From positions 2,232,001-2,296,000 of the forward strand of contig NZ_BSUM01000001.1 in assembly GCF_030161595.1 (NCBI RefSeq): DNA of 64,000 nucleotides, read 5' to 3'. Position 1 is the stretch's first letter, and each line of letters opens with the position of its first letter. The notes under the pieces are model-generated. The model was not told where the DNA came from and did not search any database. It saw only the letters and a list, made by a program, of their open reading frames with translations. Shown here piece by piece: positions 13,807 through 23,441 of this stretch. Position numbers and translations under genes: made by a program. This DNA is from Litorihabitans aurantiacus. Its GTDB lineage: Bacteria > Actinomycetota > Actinomycetes > Actinomycetales > Beutenbergiaceae.

Positions 13807-14681
13807 TCAGCCCAGGAGGTCCCGCACGAGCTGTGCGGTCTCGCTCGGCGTCGTGCCGACCTTGACGCCGGCGGCCTCGAGGGCCTCCTTCTTGGCCTGC
13901 GCGGTGCCGGCGGAACCGGACACGATGGCGCCCGCGTGGCCCATCGTCTTGCCCTCGGGGGCGGTGAAGCCCGCCACGTAGCCGACGACGGGCTTGGTCA
14001 CGTTGGCCTTGACGAACTCGGCCGCGCGCTCCTCGGCGTCGCCACCGATCTCACCGATCATCACGATGACCTCGGTGTCGGGGTCGGCCTCGAACGCGGC
14101 GAGCGCGTCGATGTGCGTGGTGCCGATGATCGGGTCGCCGCCGATGCCGATGGCCGTGGAGAAGCCGTACTCCGAGAGCTCGTACATCATCTGGTAGGTC
14201 AGGGTGCCGGACTTCGACACGAGGCCGACCTTGCCCGGACCCGTGATGTTGGCCGGGATGATGCCGACGTTGGACTTGCCGGGGCTGATGATGCCGGGGC
14301 AGTTCGGGCCGATGAGGCGGACCCCTTGGCCTGCGCGAGCGTGAAGAACTCGGCGGAGTCGGCGACCGGGACGCCCTCGGTGATGATGACGACGAGCGGC
14401 ACGCCGGCCTCGATCGCCTCGACGACGGCGCCCTTGGTGTGCGCCGGCGGGACGAAGATGACCGACACGTTCGCACCGGTGGCGGCGACGGCCTCGGTGA
14501 CCGAGCCGAAGACGGGGACGTCGGTGCCGTCGAAGGCGACGGACGTGCCGGCCTTGCGCGGGTTGACACCGCCGACGACGGTCGTGCCCGAGGCGAGCAT
14601 GCGCGTGGTGTGCTTCATGCCCTCCGAGCCGGTCATGCCCTGGACGATGACGCGCGAGTCGGCGTCGATGAAGATGGCCAT
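13807..14681 (-). CDS. sucD: Succinyl-CoA synthetase alpha subunit SucD (frameshifted in this sequence)
   Basis: SucD binds CoA and carries the phospho-histidine of succinyl-CoA synthetase. The frame from the ATG at 14681 gives [21 protein letters not shown] through FFTLAQAKG, then breaks at the CCCC run 14322-14325 (coding-strand GGGG). With one added G it continues [20 protein letters not shown], the invariant family segment. The repaired protein is 291 residues, the normal length. The active-site histidine lies in [13 protein letters not shown] near residue 245. The gene is 36 bases after sucC with its own GAAGGA ribosome-binding site. The break is most likely a sequencing deletion because the two halves are otherwise perfect. 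Confidence 0.95.
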
Positions 14682-14717
14682 GTCTGGTTTCAGTCCTTCG
14701 GGTTCAGGGAGCGGGGC

Positions 14718-15884
14718 TCAGGCGTTGGCCAGCTCGGCAGCCTTGTCGGCGCCGCCGTCCATGGTGTCGGCCAGGGTGACGAGGGGGTGCGCGGCCTGCG
14801 CGAGGATCGCGCGGCCCTCCTCCACGGCGTTGCCGTCGAGACGCACGACCAGCGGCTTGGTCGCGTCGTCGCCGAGGATCTCCAGCGCCTTCACGATGCC
14901 GTTCGCGACCTCGTCGCACGCGGTGATGCCGCCGAAGACGTTGACGAAGACGCTCTTCACCTGGGGGTCGCCGAGGATGACGTCCAGGCCGGCCGCCATG
15001 ACCGAGGCGGACGCGCCGCCACCGATGTCGAGGAAGTTGGCGGGCGTGACGCCGCCGTGCTTCTCGCCGGCGAGGGCGACCACGTCGAGCGTGCTCATGA
15101 CGAGGCCCGCGCCGTTGCCGATGATGCCGACGCTGCCGTCGAGCTTGACGTAGTTGAGGTCGTTCTCGGCTGCCTTGGCCTCGAGCGGGTCGACGGCGGA
15201 GGCGTCCTGGAGATCGGCGTGCTCGGGGTGGCGGAACGAGGCGTTCTCGTCGATCGAGACCTTGCCGTCCAGCGCGACGATCGAGCCGTCGCCGGTGCGG
15301 ACCAGCGGGTTGACCTCGACGAGCGTGGCGTCCTCGGCCTGGTAGACGGTCCACAGCTTCTGGAAGACGTCGGCGACCTCGGGGGCCACGTCGGCGTCGA
15401 AGCCGGCGGCCTGCGCGATCTCGGCCGCCTTGGCGGCGTCGATGCCCACGGTCGGGTCGACGGCGATGCGCGCGAGCGCCTCGGGACGCTCGACCGCGAG
15501 AACCTCGATCTCCATGCCGCCCTCGACGCTGGCCATGGCCAGGTAGGAGCGGTTCGCGCGGTCCAGCAGCACCGAGAAGTAGAACTCCTCGGCGATGTCG
15601 GCGCCCTGCGCGATCATCACGCGGTGGACGGTGTGGCCCTTGATGTCCATCCCGAGGATCGCGGCCGCGTGGTCGTAGGCCTCCTGCGGGGACTTCGCGA
15701 GCTTCACGCCGCCGGCCTTGCCGCGCCCACCGACCTTGACCTGGGCCTTGACGACGACGACGCCGCCTCCCAGCGTCTCGGCCGCCGCGCGGGCTTCCTC
15801 GGGCGTCGTCGCGACGATGCCGCCGAGCACGGGGACACCGTGCTTCTCGAAGACGTCACGTGCCTGGTACTCGAACAGGTCCAC
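14718..15884 (-). CDS. sucC: Succinyl-CoA synthetase beta subunit SucC
   Basis: A 388-residue protein with an ATP-grasp domain ([22 protein letters not shown] at the start, [20 protein letters not shown] near 47-66) and a CoA-ligase domain. The C-terminal half has [20 protein letters not shown] and [18 protein letters not shown], which bind nucleotide and contact the alpha subunit. With SucD it converts succinyl-CoA to succinate with substrate-level phosphorylation. The GTG at 15884 is preceded by GGAAGG. It is the first gene of sucCD. A -10-like TAGGGT and a palindrome related to the icd element lie upstream (15932-15963). Confidence 0.97.
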   Translation of the reverse strand: MDLFEYQARDVFEKHGVPVLGGIVATTPEEARAAAETLGGGVVVVKAQVKVGGRGKAGGVKLAKSPQEAYDHAAAILGMDIKGHTVHRVMIAQGADIAEEFYFSVLLDRANRSYLAMASVEGGMEIEVLAVERPEALARIAVDPTVGIDAAKAAEIAQAAGFDADVAPEVADVFQKLWTVYQAEDATLVEVNPLVRTGDGSIVALDGKVSIDENASFRHPEHADLQDASAVDPLEAKAAENDLNYVKLDGSVGIIGNGAGLVMSTLDVVALAGEKHGGVTPANFLDIGGGASASVMAAGLDVILGDPQVKSVFVNVFGGITACDEVANGIVKALEILGDDATKPLVVRLDGNAVEEGRAILAQAAHPLVTLADTMDGGADKAAELANA

Positions 15885-15931
15885 AGAGGTCCTTCCGTTT
15901 CACGCCGGTTCCCGGCGCCTGGATGCCGAAG

Positions 15932-15963
15932 TGTCTCGACGTAGAGACATCGGCTCCACCCTA
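15932..15963 (-). promoter_or_regulatory. sucC promoter region: TAGGGT and TCTCGACGTAGAGA palindrome
   Basis: On the minus strand TAGGGT (15963-15958) is a good -10 candidate. Eight bases downstream lies the inverted repeat seen on the plus strand as TGTCTCGACGTAGAGACA (15932-15949), with TGTCTC/GAGACA arms around an ACGT core. The core matches the element before icd (4903-4916). A downstream position relative to the -10 would suit a repressor acting as a roadblock. Confidence 0.45.
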
Positions 15964-16041
15964 GCCGCCGCGCGGTCGCCGGGGTGCGCCCGAGCACGCC
16001 GGGCACCGCGAGTCGTGGCGCACCTCACGTCGGGCGCGGTG

Positions 16042-16452
16042 TCAGAAGGTCGCGCCCACACCGAACAGGCCGAGGGCCACGACGACGAGCACCGACCCGA
16101 GGACGACCGACACCACGCCGAGCGCCCGCAGGGAGCGCGGGACACGAGCGACCCAGGCGAGCTTGCGGCGCCCGTCGAGCACGACGTCGAGCTGCTGACC
16201 GATCTCCACCGGGCCGCCGGCGAGCGCGTGTCGCGCGGGCACGCGCACCGTCTCGGTGCCGTCGGTGAGCGGGCCGCCCTCGAGGGCGACGTCGAGGTGC
16301 AGCACCACGTCGCGCGCCTGCGGCACGACCTCGGCCACGACGGCGCGGCGGCGCCGGCCCGGCGAGGAGCGCCACAGCGTCAGGACCCCGTTCCCGAGGG
16401 CGAACAATCCGAGGGCGCCCAGGACGAGACCGAGCAGGGTGGCGAAGGGCAC
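16042..16452 (-). CDS. Small membrane protein, DUF3592-like
   Basis: A 136-residue protein with one N-terminal helix (ATLLGLVLGALGLFALGNGVL), a hydrophilic beta-rich middle (AVVAEVVPQARDVVLHLDV, TETVRVPARHALAGGPVEIGQ) and one C-terminal helix (ALGVVSVVLGSVLVVVALGLF). Two helices flanking an extracytoplasmic beta domain resemble the DUF3592 family, but the match is by appearance only. It sits between pcrA and sucC on the same strand, 28 bases after pcrA. The start is GTG at 16452 with no strong ribosome-binding site, so translation after pcrA read-through is possible. Confidence 0.6.
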   Translation of the reverse strand: MPFATLLGLVLGALGLFALGNGVLTLWRSSPGRRRRAVVAEVVPQARDVVLHLDVALEGGPLTDGTETVRVPARHALAGGPVEIGQQLDVVLDGRRKLAWVARVPRSLRALGVVSVVLGSVLVVVALGLFGVGATF

Positions 16453-16479
16453 CGCCCGATCCTAGGGTGCTCGGCTCCG

Positions 16480-19094
16480 CTACAGCTTGGTGACCGGGGA
16501 GTAGCGCAGGAGCAGGCGCTTCGTGCCGCCCGAGCCGAAGTCGATCTTCGCGACGGCGCTGCTGCCGCTGCCCTCCAGCGCCACGACGGTGCCCATCCCG
16601 TAGCTGTCGTGGGTGACGCGCTCGCCGACGGCGAGGCTCGGCACGTCAGCTGCCGCGCGACCCGCTCCCCCACCGGCGCTGCCGGACGCCCCGGTGCGCG
16701 GTGCACCGAAGCTCCGCGTGACACCGCCGCGCGGTCCGGTCCCGCCGGACTCGCCCCGCCGGCCGCTGCCGTAGGCGGGTGAGAAGTCGCCGTCGTCGCC
16801 CCCGCGCGAGGCGCCCCCGTAGCCGCCGCGGGATCCGTACCCGCCGCCCCAGCCGCCGCGCAGCGTCTGCATGGAGGACTCCTCGCGGCGCCAGTCGAGC
16901 ACGTCGGTGGGGACGTCGTCGATGAAGCGCGAGGCGGGCAGCTCGTTGGGCACGCCGAACGCCGTGCGCACCGCGGCGCGGGTGATGTAGAGCCGGTGGC
17001 GCGCCCGCGTGAGGGCCACGTAGGCGAGGCGGCGCTCCTCACCCAGCTGGTCGGGGTCGGCCAGCGAGCGCTGGTGCGGGAACGTGCCGTCCTCGAGGCC
17101 GGTGACGAACACGACCGGGAACTCCAGCCCCTTGGCGGTGTGCACGGTCATGAGCGTGACGACGCCGCCCCCGCCGTCCTCGACCGGGAGCTGGTCCGAG
17201 TCCGCCACGAGGGCGACGCGCTCGAGGAAGTCGGCCAGGTCGCCATCGGGGTCCGAGGCCGAGAACTCCGCCGCGACGGCGTGCAGCTCGGCCAGGTTCT
17301 CCACGCGCGTGGCGTCCTGCGGGTCGTCGCTGGCGCGGAGCTCGGCGAGGTAGCCGGACCGGTCGAGCGCGGCGTCGAGCACCTCGGCCGGGGTCGAGCC
17401 GGCGCCCGCCAGCTCGCGCAGCCCCGCCATCAGCTCGGCGAACTCCCTGACGGCGCCGCTCGCGCGCGCCGGCAGCCCGACCTCCTCGTAGCGGTCGACG
17501 GCGGCGCCGAACGAGATCCGCTCGCGCTCGGCGAACCAGGCCAGGGCGCCCTCGGTACGGTCCCCGATCGCCCGTTTGGGGACGTTGAGGATGCGCCGGA
17601 TGTTGACGGAGTCGTCCGGGTTCGCGATCGCGCGCAGGTACGCGATGGCGTCCTTGACCTCGCGCCGCTCGTAGAAGCGTGTGCCGCCGACGACCTTGTA
17701 CGGGATGCCCGAGCGGATCAGCACCTCCTCGAGGGAGCGCGACTGCGCGTTCGTGCGGTAGAAGACGGCGACGTCGCCCGGCTTCACCCCGTCGGAGTCC
17801 CCCAGGGCGTCGATCTCGTCCGCGACGAAGCGGGCCTCCTCGTGGTCGGAGTCGGCGACGTAGCCCACGACCTTGGGCCCGCTGCCCTCGGCGGTCCACA
17901 GGTTCTTGTCCCGCCGGCCGGGGTTGCGCGAGATGACCGCGTTGGCAGCGGACAGGATGTTCTGGGTCGAGCGGTAGTTCTGCTCGAGCAGGATCGTGCG
18001 CGCCTGCGGGTAGTCCTCCTCGAACTCGAGGATGTTCCGGATCGTGGCGCCGCGGAAGGCGTAGATCGACTGGTCGGCGTCACCCACCACGGTGAGCTGC
18101 GCGGGCGGGACGACGCCGGCGGTGGCCGTCTCCGGCGCGGCGGGCACGCCCTCCCCTCGGGCACCTCCCACCCCTGGGTGGCGACGCCGGCGAGCTCCTT
18201 CACCAGCACGTACTGCGCGTGGTTGGTGTCCTGGTACTCGTCCACCAGCACGTGGCGGAAGCGGCGCCGGTAGCTCTCCGCGACCGCGGGGAACGCCTGG
18301 AGGAGGTGGACGGTGGTGGCGATGAGGTCGTCGAAGTCCAGCGCGTTCGCCTGCCGCAGGCGGTCCTGGTACCCGCGGTAGGCCGCGGCGAGGTTGGCCT
18401 CGTAGACGTTCGTCTCGCTCACCGTGCGCGCGAACTCGTCGGGGTCGATGAGCTCGTTCTTCAGGTCCGAGACCCGGTTGCTGAACGCCTTCGGCGGGAA
18501 ACGCTTCGGATCCAGGTCGAGGCCACGGCACACCAGCTGCATCAGGCGCTGGGAGTCGGCCGAGTCGTAGATCGAGAAGCTCGAGCGCAGGCCGAGCGCG
18601 GCGTGCTCGCGCCGCAGGATGCGCACGCACGCGGAGTGGAACGTGGAGACCCACATGCTGCGCGCGGGCGGCCCCACCAGCTCCTCGACCCGCTCGCGCA
18701 TCTCCGCGGCGGCCTTGTTGGTGAAGGTGATCGCGAGCACCTCGCCCGGCCGCGCCTGGCGCGTGGCGAGCAGGTGCGCGATCCGGTGCGTCAGCACCCG
18801 CGTCTTGCCCGAACCCGCCCCGGCGATGATGAGCAGCGGCCCGCCGCTGTGCTCGACCGCCTCGCGCTGCTGCGGGTTGAGGCCCTCGAGGAGCGACTCC
18901 GGGGTGCGACCCGAGCGCGACCGCCCCGCGCCGCGCACGCCGCCCTCGCCGTCGGGCGCCTCACCCTCCCCGCCGCTGCGGGCGAGCGGGACGATCCCGG
19001 GCAGCCGCGCACCGGGCGCGGTCACCGCGAGGGCGCCGAGCGAGGAGGACGCGTCGCCGCGGCCGGGCAGGAGGTTGTCGAAGAGAGTCGTCAT
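16480..19094 (-). CDS. pcrA: ATP-dependent DNA helicase UvrD/PcrA (frameshifted in this sequence)
   Basis: A superfamily 1A helicase for nucleotide-excision repair and replication-conflict resolution. From the ATG at 19094 the protein has a 75-residue actinobacterial extension, then LNPQQREAVEHSGGPLLIIAGAGSGKTRVL (motif I), ITFTNKAAAEMRERV (Ia), VDEYQDTNHAQY (II), GDADQSIYAFRGA (III), TILLEQNYRST (IV), TAKGLEFPVVFVTGLEDG (V) and RLAYVALTRAR (VI). The frame breaks at the CCCC run 18153-18156, between motifs II and III; one added G joins the halves into 871 residues. The C-terminus ends in the Tudor-like RNA-polymerase-binding fold typical of PcrA (VGERVTHDSYGMGTVVALEG to KRLLLRYSPVTKL). The synteny with sucCD matches mycobacterial uvrD1. 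Confidence 0.95.
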
Positions 19095-19236
19095 GGCCCT
19101 CCCAGGGTAGATCTCGCCACCGACAACGGTCGCCGACGCAGCGCCGGACCGATGAGTTGCGCCCGCGAGAGCGGTCACACCCTCGTCAGCACGGACCCGC
19201 CGCGCGGGCCCGACGCCACCACGCGAGGATCGAGCC

Positions 19237-20126
19237 ATGACCGCAGCAGCCCTCACCCGCACGCTGGAGCGCCCCGGCGCGACCCTCACCTACGACGTCC
19301 GGGGCGACCTCGCCCGCCCCGGCGAGCACCCCTGCTCGTCGCGATCGGCTCACCGATGGGGGCGAGCGGGTTCCCCAGCCTGGCGAGCCACCTGACCGAC
19401 CGGGTCGTGGTCACCTACGACCCGCGTGGCGTGGAGCGCAGCACGCGGCACGACGGCGAGGGCGAGCTCACCCCGCAGGTCCACGCCGCGGACGTCGCGG
19501 CGGTGATCGAGGCGGTCCTCGCCGAGGCACCCGCGGGCCACCCTGTCGACCTGTTCGCCTCGAGCGGGGGCGCGGTGAACGCGCTGGCGCTGGTCGCCTC
19601 GCGGCCCGACCTCGTGCGCACCCTGGTGGCCCACGAGCCACCCCTGTGCACGGTGCTGCCCGACGCCGAGCCGGCACTGGCCGCCGTCGAGCAGCTGTAC
19701 GCGACCTACCGAGCCGACGGCCTGGGACCGGCGATGACGGGCTTCATCGTCCTGTCGCAGCACCGGGGCGAGGTCGACGGCGACGTCCTCGCCTCCCTCC
19801 CCGACCCCGCCGCCTTCTGGCTGCCGACCACCGACGACGGCTCCCGCGGCAACGCCCTGCTCGGGCAGAACCTCCGCGGCATCTGCGGCCACCGGCCCGA
19901 TGTCGACGCGCTGCGGGCGGCGGCGACCCGCGTCGAGGTGGCGGTGGGGGCGGAGTCGGCGGGCGAGCTCGCGCACCGTGCCGGTGAGGCCCTCGCGGCG
20001 GCCCTCGGCTCCGCCCCTGTCGTCCTTCCCGGCGGTCACGGCGGCTTCCTGGGTGACGAGTACGGGATGGTCGGCGAGGCCGAACCGTTCGCGCGGCGCC
20101 TGCGCGAGGTGCTCGACCGCGACTGA
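19237..20126 (+). CDS. Alpha/beta-hydrolase fold protein (frameshifted)
   Basis: From the ATG at 19237 the frame reads MTAAALTRTLERPGATLTYD, then breaks at the CCCC run 19329-19332. With one C added it continues LLVAIGSPMGASGFPSLASHLTDRVVVTYDPRG to give 296 residues. The order of motifs fits an alpha/beta hydrolase: DPRGVERST, then a nucleophile-elbow-like DLFASSGGAVNALALVASRPD in which SSG replaces the classical GxSxG start, and a C-terminal histidine in LPGGHGGFLG. Similar proteins are annotated as probable esterases or haloperoxidase-like hydrolases; the substrate is unknown. It lies divergently from pcrA across 142 bases. Confidence 0.75.
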
Positions 20127-20234
20127 CGCGTCCGGGCGGCGGCCGTGACGGGAGCGCGGGGTGGCGGGGCACGCCGTCGTCGCTCCCCCGCACGGCGGAG
20201 GCGACGTGTCGGTGCCCCTCGCTACGGTGGCCGG

Positions 20235-21660
20235 GTGACGAACGACCCCGGCGAGACGACCTGGCGCCGCCCCGGCCCCACCGTGGGCGAGGGGCGCCGG
20301 GACCTCGCCGTCGCCGTCGGGCTCTTCGCGCTGTCGCTCGGGTCGCTCGTGCTCGGGCGGGCGTTCGGGATGTACGGCGAGGACGGGCAGCGGGTCGCCC
20401 TCCCCTCGCGGTGGGCGTCCTCGCCGTGACGACGCTGCCCCTGGCCTGGCGGCGCCGCTCGCCGAGCCTGGCGGCCGGCGCCGTCGCCCTCGCGTTCGTC
20501 GCCGTCGGTGAGATCCCGGTGCCCGAGGCGACCGTGACGAACATCGCGCTGTTCATGGCGATCTACTCCGTCGGGGCGTGGGAGCAGGACCGCCGCCGCG
20601 CCACGTGGGTGCGCGCCGCCGTCATCGGCGGCATGTTCGTGTGGCTCCTCGTCTCGCTGTTCCGGGCCAGCACGGAGGATCTCGGGTTCGACGGCGCGGG
20701 CGTGGGCGCGATGACGCCCGTGGCGGCATTCATGCTGCAGCAGATCCTGGTGAACGTCCTCTACTTCGCCGGCGCGTTCTGGTTCGGCAACCACGCCTGG
20801 AACGCGGCCCGCGGCCGCGCCGTCGGCGAGCGCCGGGCCGCGGAGCTCGCGCAGGAACGTGCCCGGCTGTCGCAGCAGGCGGTGACGATCGAGCGCCTGC
20901 GCATCGCGCGCGAGCTCCACGACGCGGTCGCGCACCACGTCTCCCTCATGGGAGTCCAGGCCGCGGCCGCCCGGGCACTGCTGGCGCACGACACGCGCGC
21001 CGCCGAGACTCAGATCGAGGCGCTCGAGGACTCCTCGCGCGCCGCCGTCGCCGAGCTCTACGACCTGCTCGGGACGCTGCGCGACGACGAGGCGGGCGAC
21101 CCCGACTCCGCCCCCGGGCTCGCCGACCTCGACGACCTGGTCGCGGAGTCGCGCACCGCGGGGCTGCGCATCGACCTGCAGCGCGTCGGACACCCGCGCG
21201 CCGTCCCGATGCTGGTGTCGCTCAACCTCTACCGGATCACGCAGGAGTCCCTCACCAACGTCCTCAAGCACGCCGGCCCCGGCGCCGCGGTCGCGGTCCG
21301 GCTGCGGTACCTGCCCGCGCAGCTCGAGCTGGAGGTGTCCGACGACGGCGCGGGCCGGCCCGTGCGCGCCCGCGGGGCCGGGCTCGGGCTGCTCGGCATG
21401 CGTGAGCGGGTGGCCACGCTGTCCGGCACCCTCGTCGCGCAGCCGCGGCGCACGGGCGGGTTCCTGGTCAGGGCGAGCGTCCCGCTCTCGCCGACCGGAC
21501 CGGCCGTCACGGCCCCACCGGCCCCGTCGGCGGCCGTCACGGCCTCACCGACCCCGCCGGGCGGCGAGCGGGTGTCCGCCGTCGTTCGCACCGACGTGCC
21601 CGACTCCCCCGGCGCCCCTCCCCCGCCTCACCCGCGTCCGCCCTGGAGAGCACCCGATGA
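20235..21660 (+). CDS. NarL-type sensor histidine kinase (frameshifted)
   Basis: The GTG at 20235 starts TNDPGETTWRRPGPTVGEGR with two hydrophobic helices. The frame breaks at the CCCC run 20402-20405; with one added C, the membrane region continues (AVGVLAVTTLPLAWRRRSP). After five or so helices come the HisKA_3 dimerisation box (RLRIARELHDAVAHHVSLMG, phospho-His in ELHD) and an HATPase domain (LYRITQESLTNVLKHAGPG, VSDDGAGRP, GLGLLGMRERV). Beyond about 21600 the frame runs on into the next gene. A second single-base loss in the C runs at 21606-21624 would end the protein at the TGA 21658-21660, overlapping the regulator's ATG by four bases. The stimulus is unknown; an adjacent exporter is the likely target. 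Confidence 0.85.
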
Positions 21661-22367
21661 CCGTCGACCCCGTCCGCCTCGTCCTGGTGGACGACCACGC
21701 GCTCATGCGCGAGGGCATCCGCACGATCCTGCAGCTGCAGGGCGACCTCGACGTCGTGGGGCAGGCGGGCAGCGGCGAGGAGGCGATCGAGGTGGTGCGC
21801 CGCGAGCGCCCCGACGTCGTGTGCATGGACGTCGAGATGCCCGGGATCGGCGGGCTCGAGGCGACGCGGCGGCTCGTGGCGGACCCCGACGTCGACGCGC
21901 GGGTGCTCGTCCTGACGACCTTCGACCGCGAGGACTACCTGCTCGCCGCGCTGAGCGCGGGCGCCAGCGGCTTCCTGCTGAAGAACTCGCGGCCCGAGCA
22001 GCTCGCCGAGGGCATCCGGACCATCGCCGCGGGCGACTCCCTCCTCTCCCCCGAGGTCACGCGCGCCGTCATCGAGCGGGCAGTGGCCGGCGGTGGCACG
22101 CTCCCGGGTGCGGCCGAGGGCGCCACGGGAGGAGCGAGCCCGAGCGCGGAGGCGAGCGCCGCCGTCGGGACGCTGACCGAGCGCGAGCTCGAGGTCCTCG
22201 CGCTGCTGGCGCAGGGCCTGTCGAACGAGGAGATCGCGGGGCGGATGTTCGTCGGCCGCGCCACGGTCAAGACCCACGTCTCCAACGTGCTGATGAAGCT
22301 GGCCTTGCGCGACCGCGTCCAGGCCGTCGCGTTCGCCTACCGGCACGGCCTGGTCGAGCTCGGCTGA
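21657..22367 (+). CDS. LuxR/NarL-family response regulator
   Basis: A 236-residue protein: an N-terminal receiver domain (LVLVDDHALMREGIRTIL, phospho-acceptor Asp in VVCMDVEMPGIGG near residue 60, conserved Thr in VLTTFDRED and Lys in FLLKNSRP) and a C-terminal helix-turn-helix (LTERELEVLALLAQGLSNEEIAGRMF, TVKTHVSNVLMKL). An Ala/Gly-rich linker of about 25 residues joins them. It overlaps the kinase stop (ATGA), so the pair is translationally coupled. The NatAB-like exporter genes follow after 129 bases and are the obvious candidate target. Confidence 0.94.
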   Translation: MTVDPVRLVLVDDHALMREGIRTILQLQGDLDVVGQAGSGEEAIEVVRRERPDVVCMDVEMPGIGGLEATRRLVADPDVDARVLVLTTFDREDYLLAALSAGASGFLLKNSRPEQLAEGIRTIAAGDSLLSPEVTRAVIERAVAGGGTLPGAAEGATGGASPSAEASAAVGTLTERELEVLALLAQGLSNEEIAGRMFVGRATVKTHVSNVLMKLALRDRVQAVAFAYRHGLVELG

Positions 22368-22430
22368 GAGCCCGCGGCACCCCGGGTCGACCGCGTCTCC
22401 GCCGCGCGGCGGAGAGCGAGATTCACCCGT

Positions 22431-22466
22431 GCGGCTGAGCCGCGGCGGGCACGACGTCCCTAGCGT
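22431..22466 (+). promoter_or_regulatory. Candidate regulator site and -10 upstream of the NatAB-like exporter
   Basis: The 13-base palindrome GCGGCTGAGCCGC (22431-22443; arms of six around a central G) lies 17 bases before a TAGCGT -10 candidate (22461-22466). This places it at the -35 position of the exporter promoter, where a LuxR-type regulator could bind. No measured data support it. Confidence 0.3.
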
Positions 22467-22496
22467 GGAGGCATCCACCAGCGAGAGGGAGACGCG

Positions 22497-23441
22497 ATGA
22501 TCAGCCTCCACGGCGTCAGCAAGAGCTTCGGCACCCGAGAGGTGCTCACCGACCTCAGCTTCGACGTCCAGCGCGGCCGCCTCACCGGCTTCGTCGGCGG
22601 CAACGGGGCCGGCAAGACCACCACGATGCGCATCCTGCTCGGGGTGCTGCGGGCGAGCCGGGGTGAGGTCACCCTGGACGGGCGCCCCATCGACGGTGCC
22701 GCCCTGCGCACGTTCGGCTACATGCCGGAGGAGCGCGGGCTGTACCCGAAGATGGAGATCGGTGAGCAGCTGACCTACCTCGCGCGGCTGCACGGCATCG
22801 ACAAGTCGGGCGCGAAGCGGCGCGCGGGTGACCTGCTGGAGCGCCTCGGCCTCGGTCCGCGCGCGAAGGACAAGCTCGAGTCCCTCTCGCTCGGGAACCA
22901 GCAGCGCGTCCAGGTCGCCGCGGCGCTCGTGCACGACCCCGACGTGCTGATCATGGACGAGCCGTTCTCCGGCCTCGACCCGCTCGCGGTCGACGAGGTC
23001 GTCACGGTCATCGGCGAGCACGCCGCCCGCGGCATCCCCGTGCTGTTCTCCTCCCACCAGCTCGACGTCGTCGAGCGCCTGTGCGACGACCTCGTGATCA
23101 TCGCGGGCGGGGAGATCCGGGCGACCGGCACCCGCGAGGAGCTGCGCGACGCGCACTCCGGCGACCGGTGGGAGCTCGCCGCCGGCAGCGACACCGGCTG
23201 GGTGCGTGAGATCCCCGGTGTCGAGGTGGACGAGCTCGCCGGCGACCACGCGGTCTTCAGCGCGAGCCCCGAGGTCGCGCAGCAGGTGCTGCGCGACGCC
23301 GTCGCACGCGGCGAGGTGGCGACCTTCCGTCCCGTGCGCCCCACCCTCGGCGAGATCTTCCGCGACATCGTCGTGGACCAGCCCCGGCACGACGACGACC
23401 CCGACGCCACGACGTCCACGACCAGCGAGGAGGCCGCCTGA
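22497..23441 (+). CDS. ABC exporter ATP-binding protein, NatA-like
   Basis: A 314-residue ATPase: Walker A GGNGAGKTTT (residues 37-46), Q-loop in MPEERGLYPKM, signature LSLGNQQRVQVAAAL, Walker B LIMDEPFSGLDP and H-loop SSHQLD. The 80-residue C-terminal extension is typical of the DUF4162 group of NatA-like ATPases. It pairs with the ABC-2 permease encoded next; stop and start overlap as TGATG. Such pairs export sodium, drugs or envelope-active compounds; the substrate here is unknown. GAGAGGGAG lies before the ATG. The adjacent kinase/regulator pair suggests inducible expression. Confidence 0.93.
   Translation: MISLHGVSKSFGTREVLTDLSFDVQRGRLTGFVGGNGAGKTTTMRILLGVLRASRGEVTLDGRPIDGAALRTFGYMPEERGLYPKMEIGEQLTYLARLHGIDKSGAKRRAGDLLERLGLGPRAKDKLESLSLGNQQRVQVAAALVHDPDVLIMDEPFSGLDPLAVDEVVTVIGEHAARGIPVLFSSHQLDVVERLCDDLVIIAGGEIRATGTREELRDAHSGDRWELAAGSDTGWVREIPGVEVDELAGDHAVFSASPEVAQQVLRDAVARGEVATFRPVRPTLGEIFRDIVVDQPRHDDDPDATTSTTSEEAA

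Noticed and set aside
10867-19094. Treating purN, sucD and pcrA as pseudogenes
   Set aside because: Each has a single lost base in or beside a G/C run, perfect motifs on both sides and an indispensable role; sequencing error is far likelier.
20411-22438. A 675-residue frame that runs from the kinase through the response-regulator gene
   Set aside because: After about 21600 the product becomes Arg/Pro/Gly-rich and lies out of frame over a perfect LuxR regulator; it is the kinase frame running on after a lost base.
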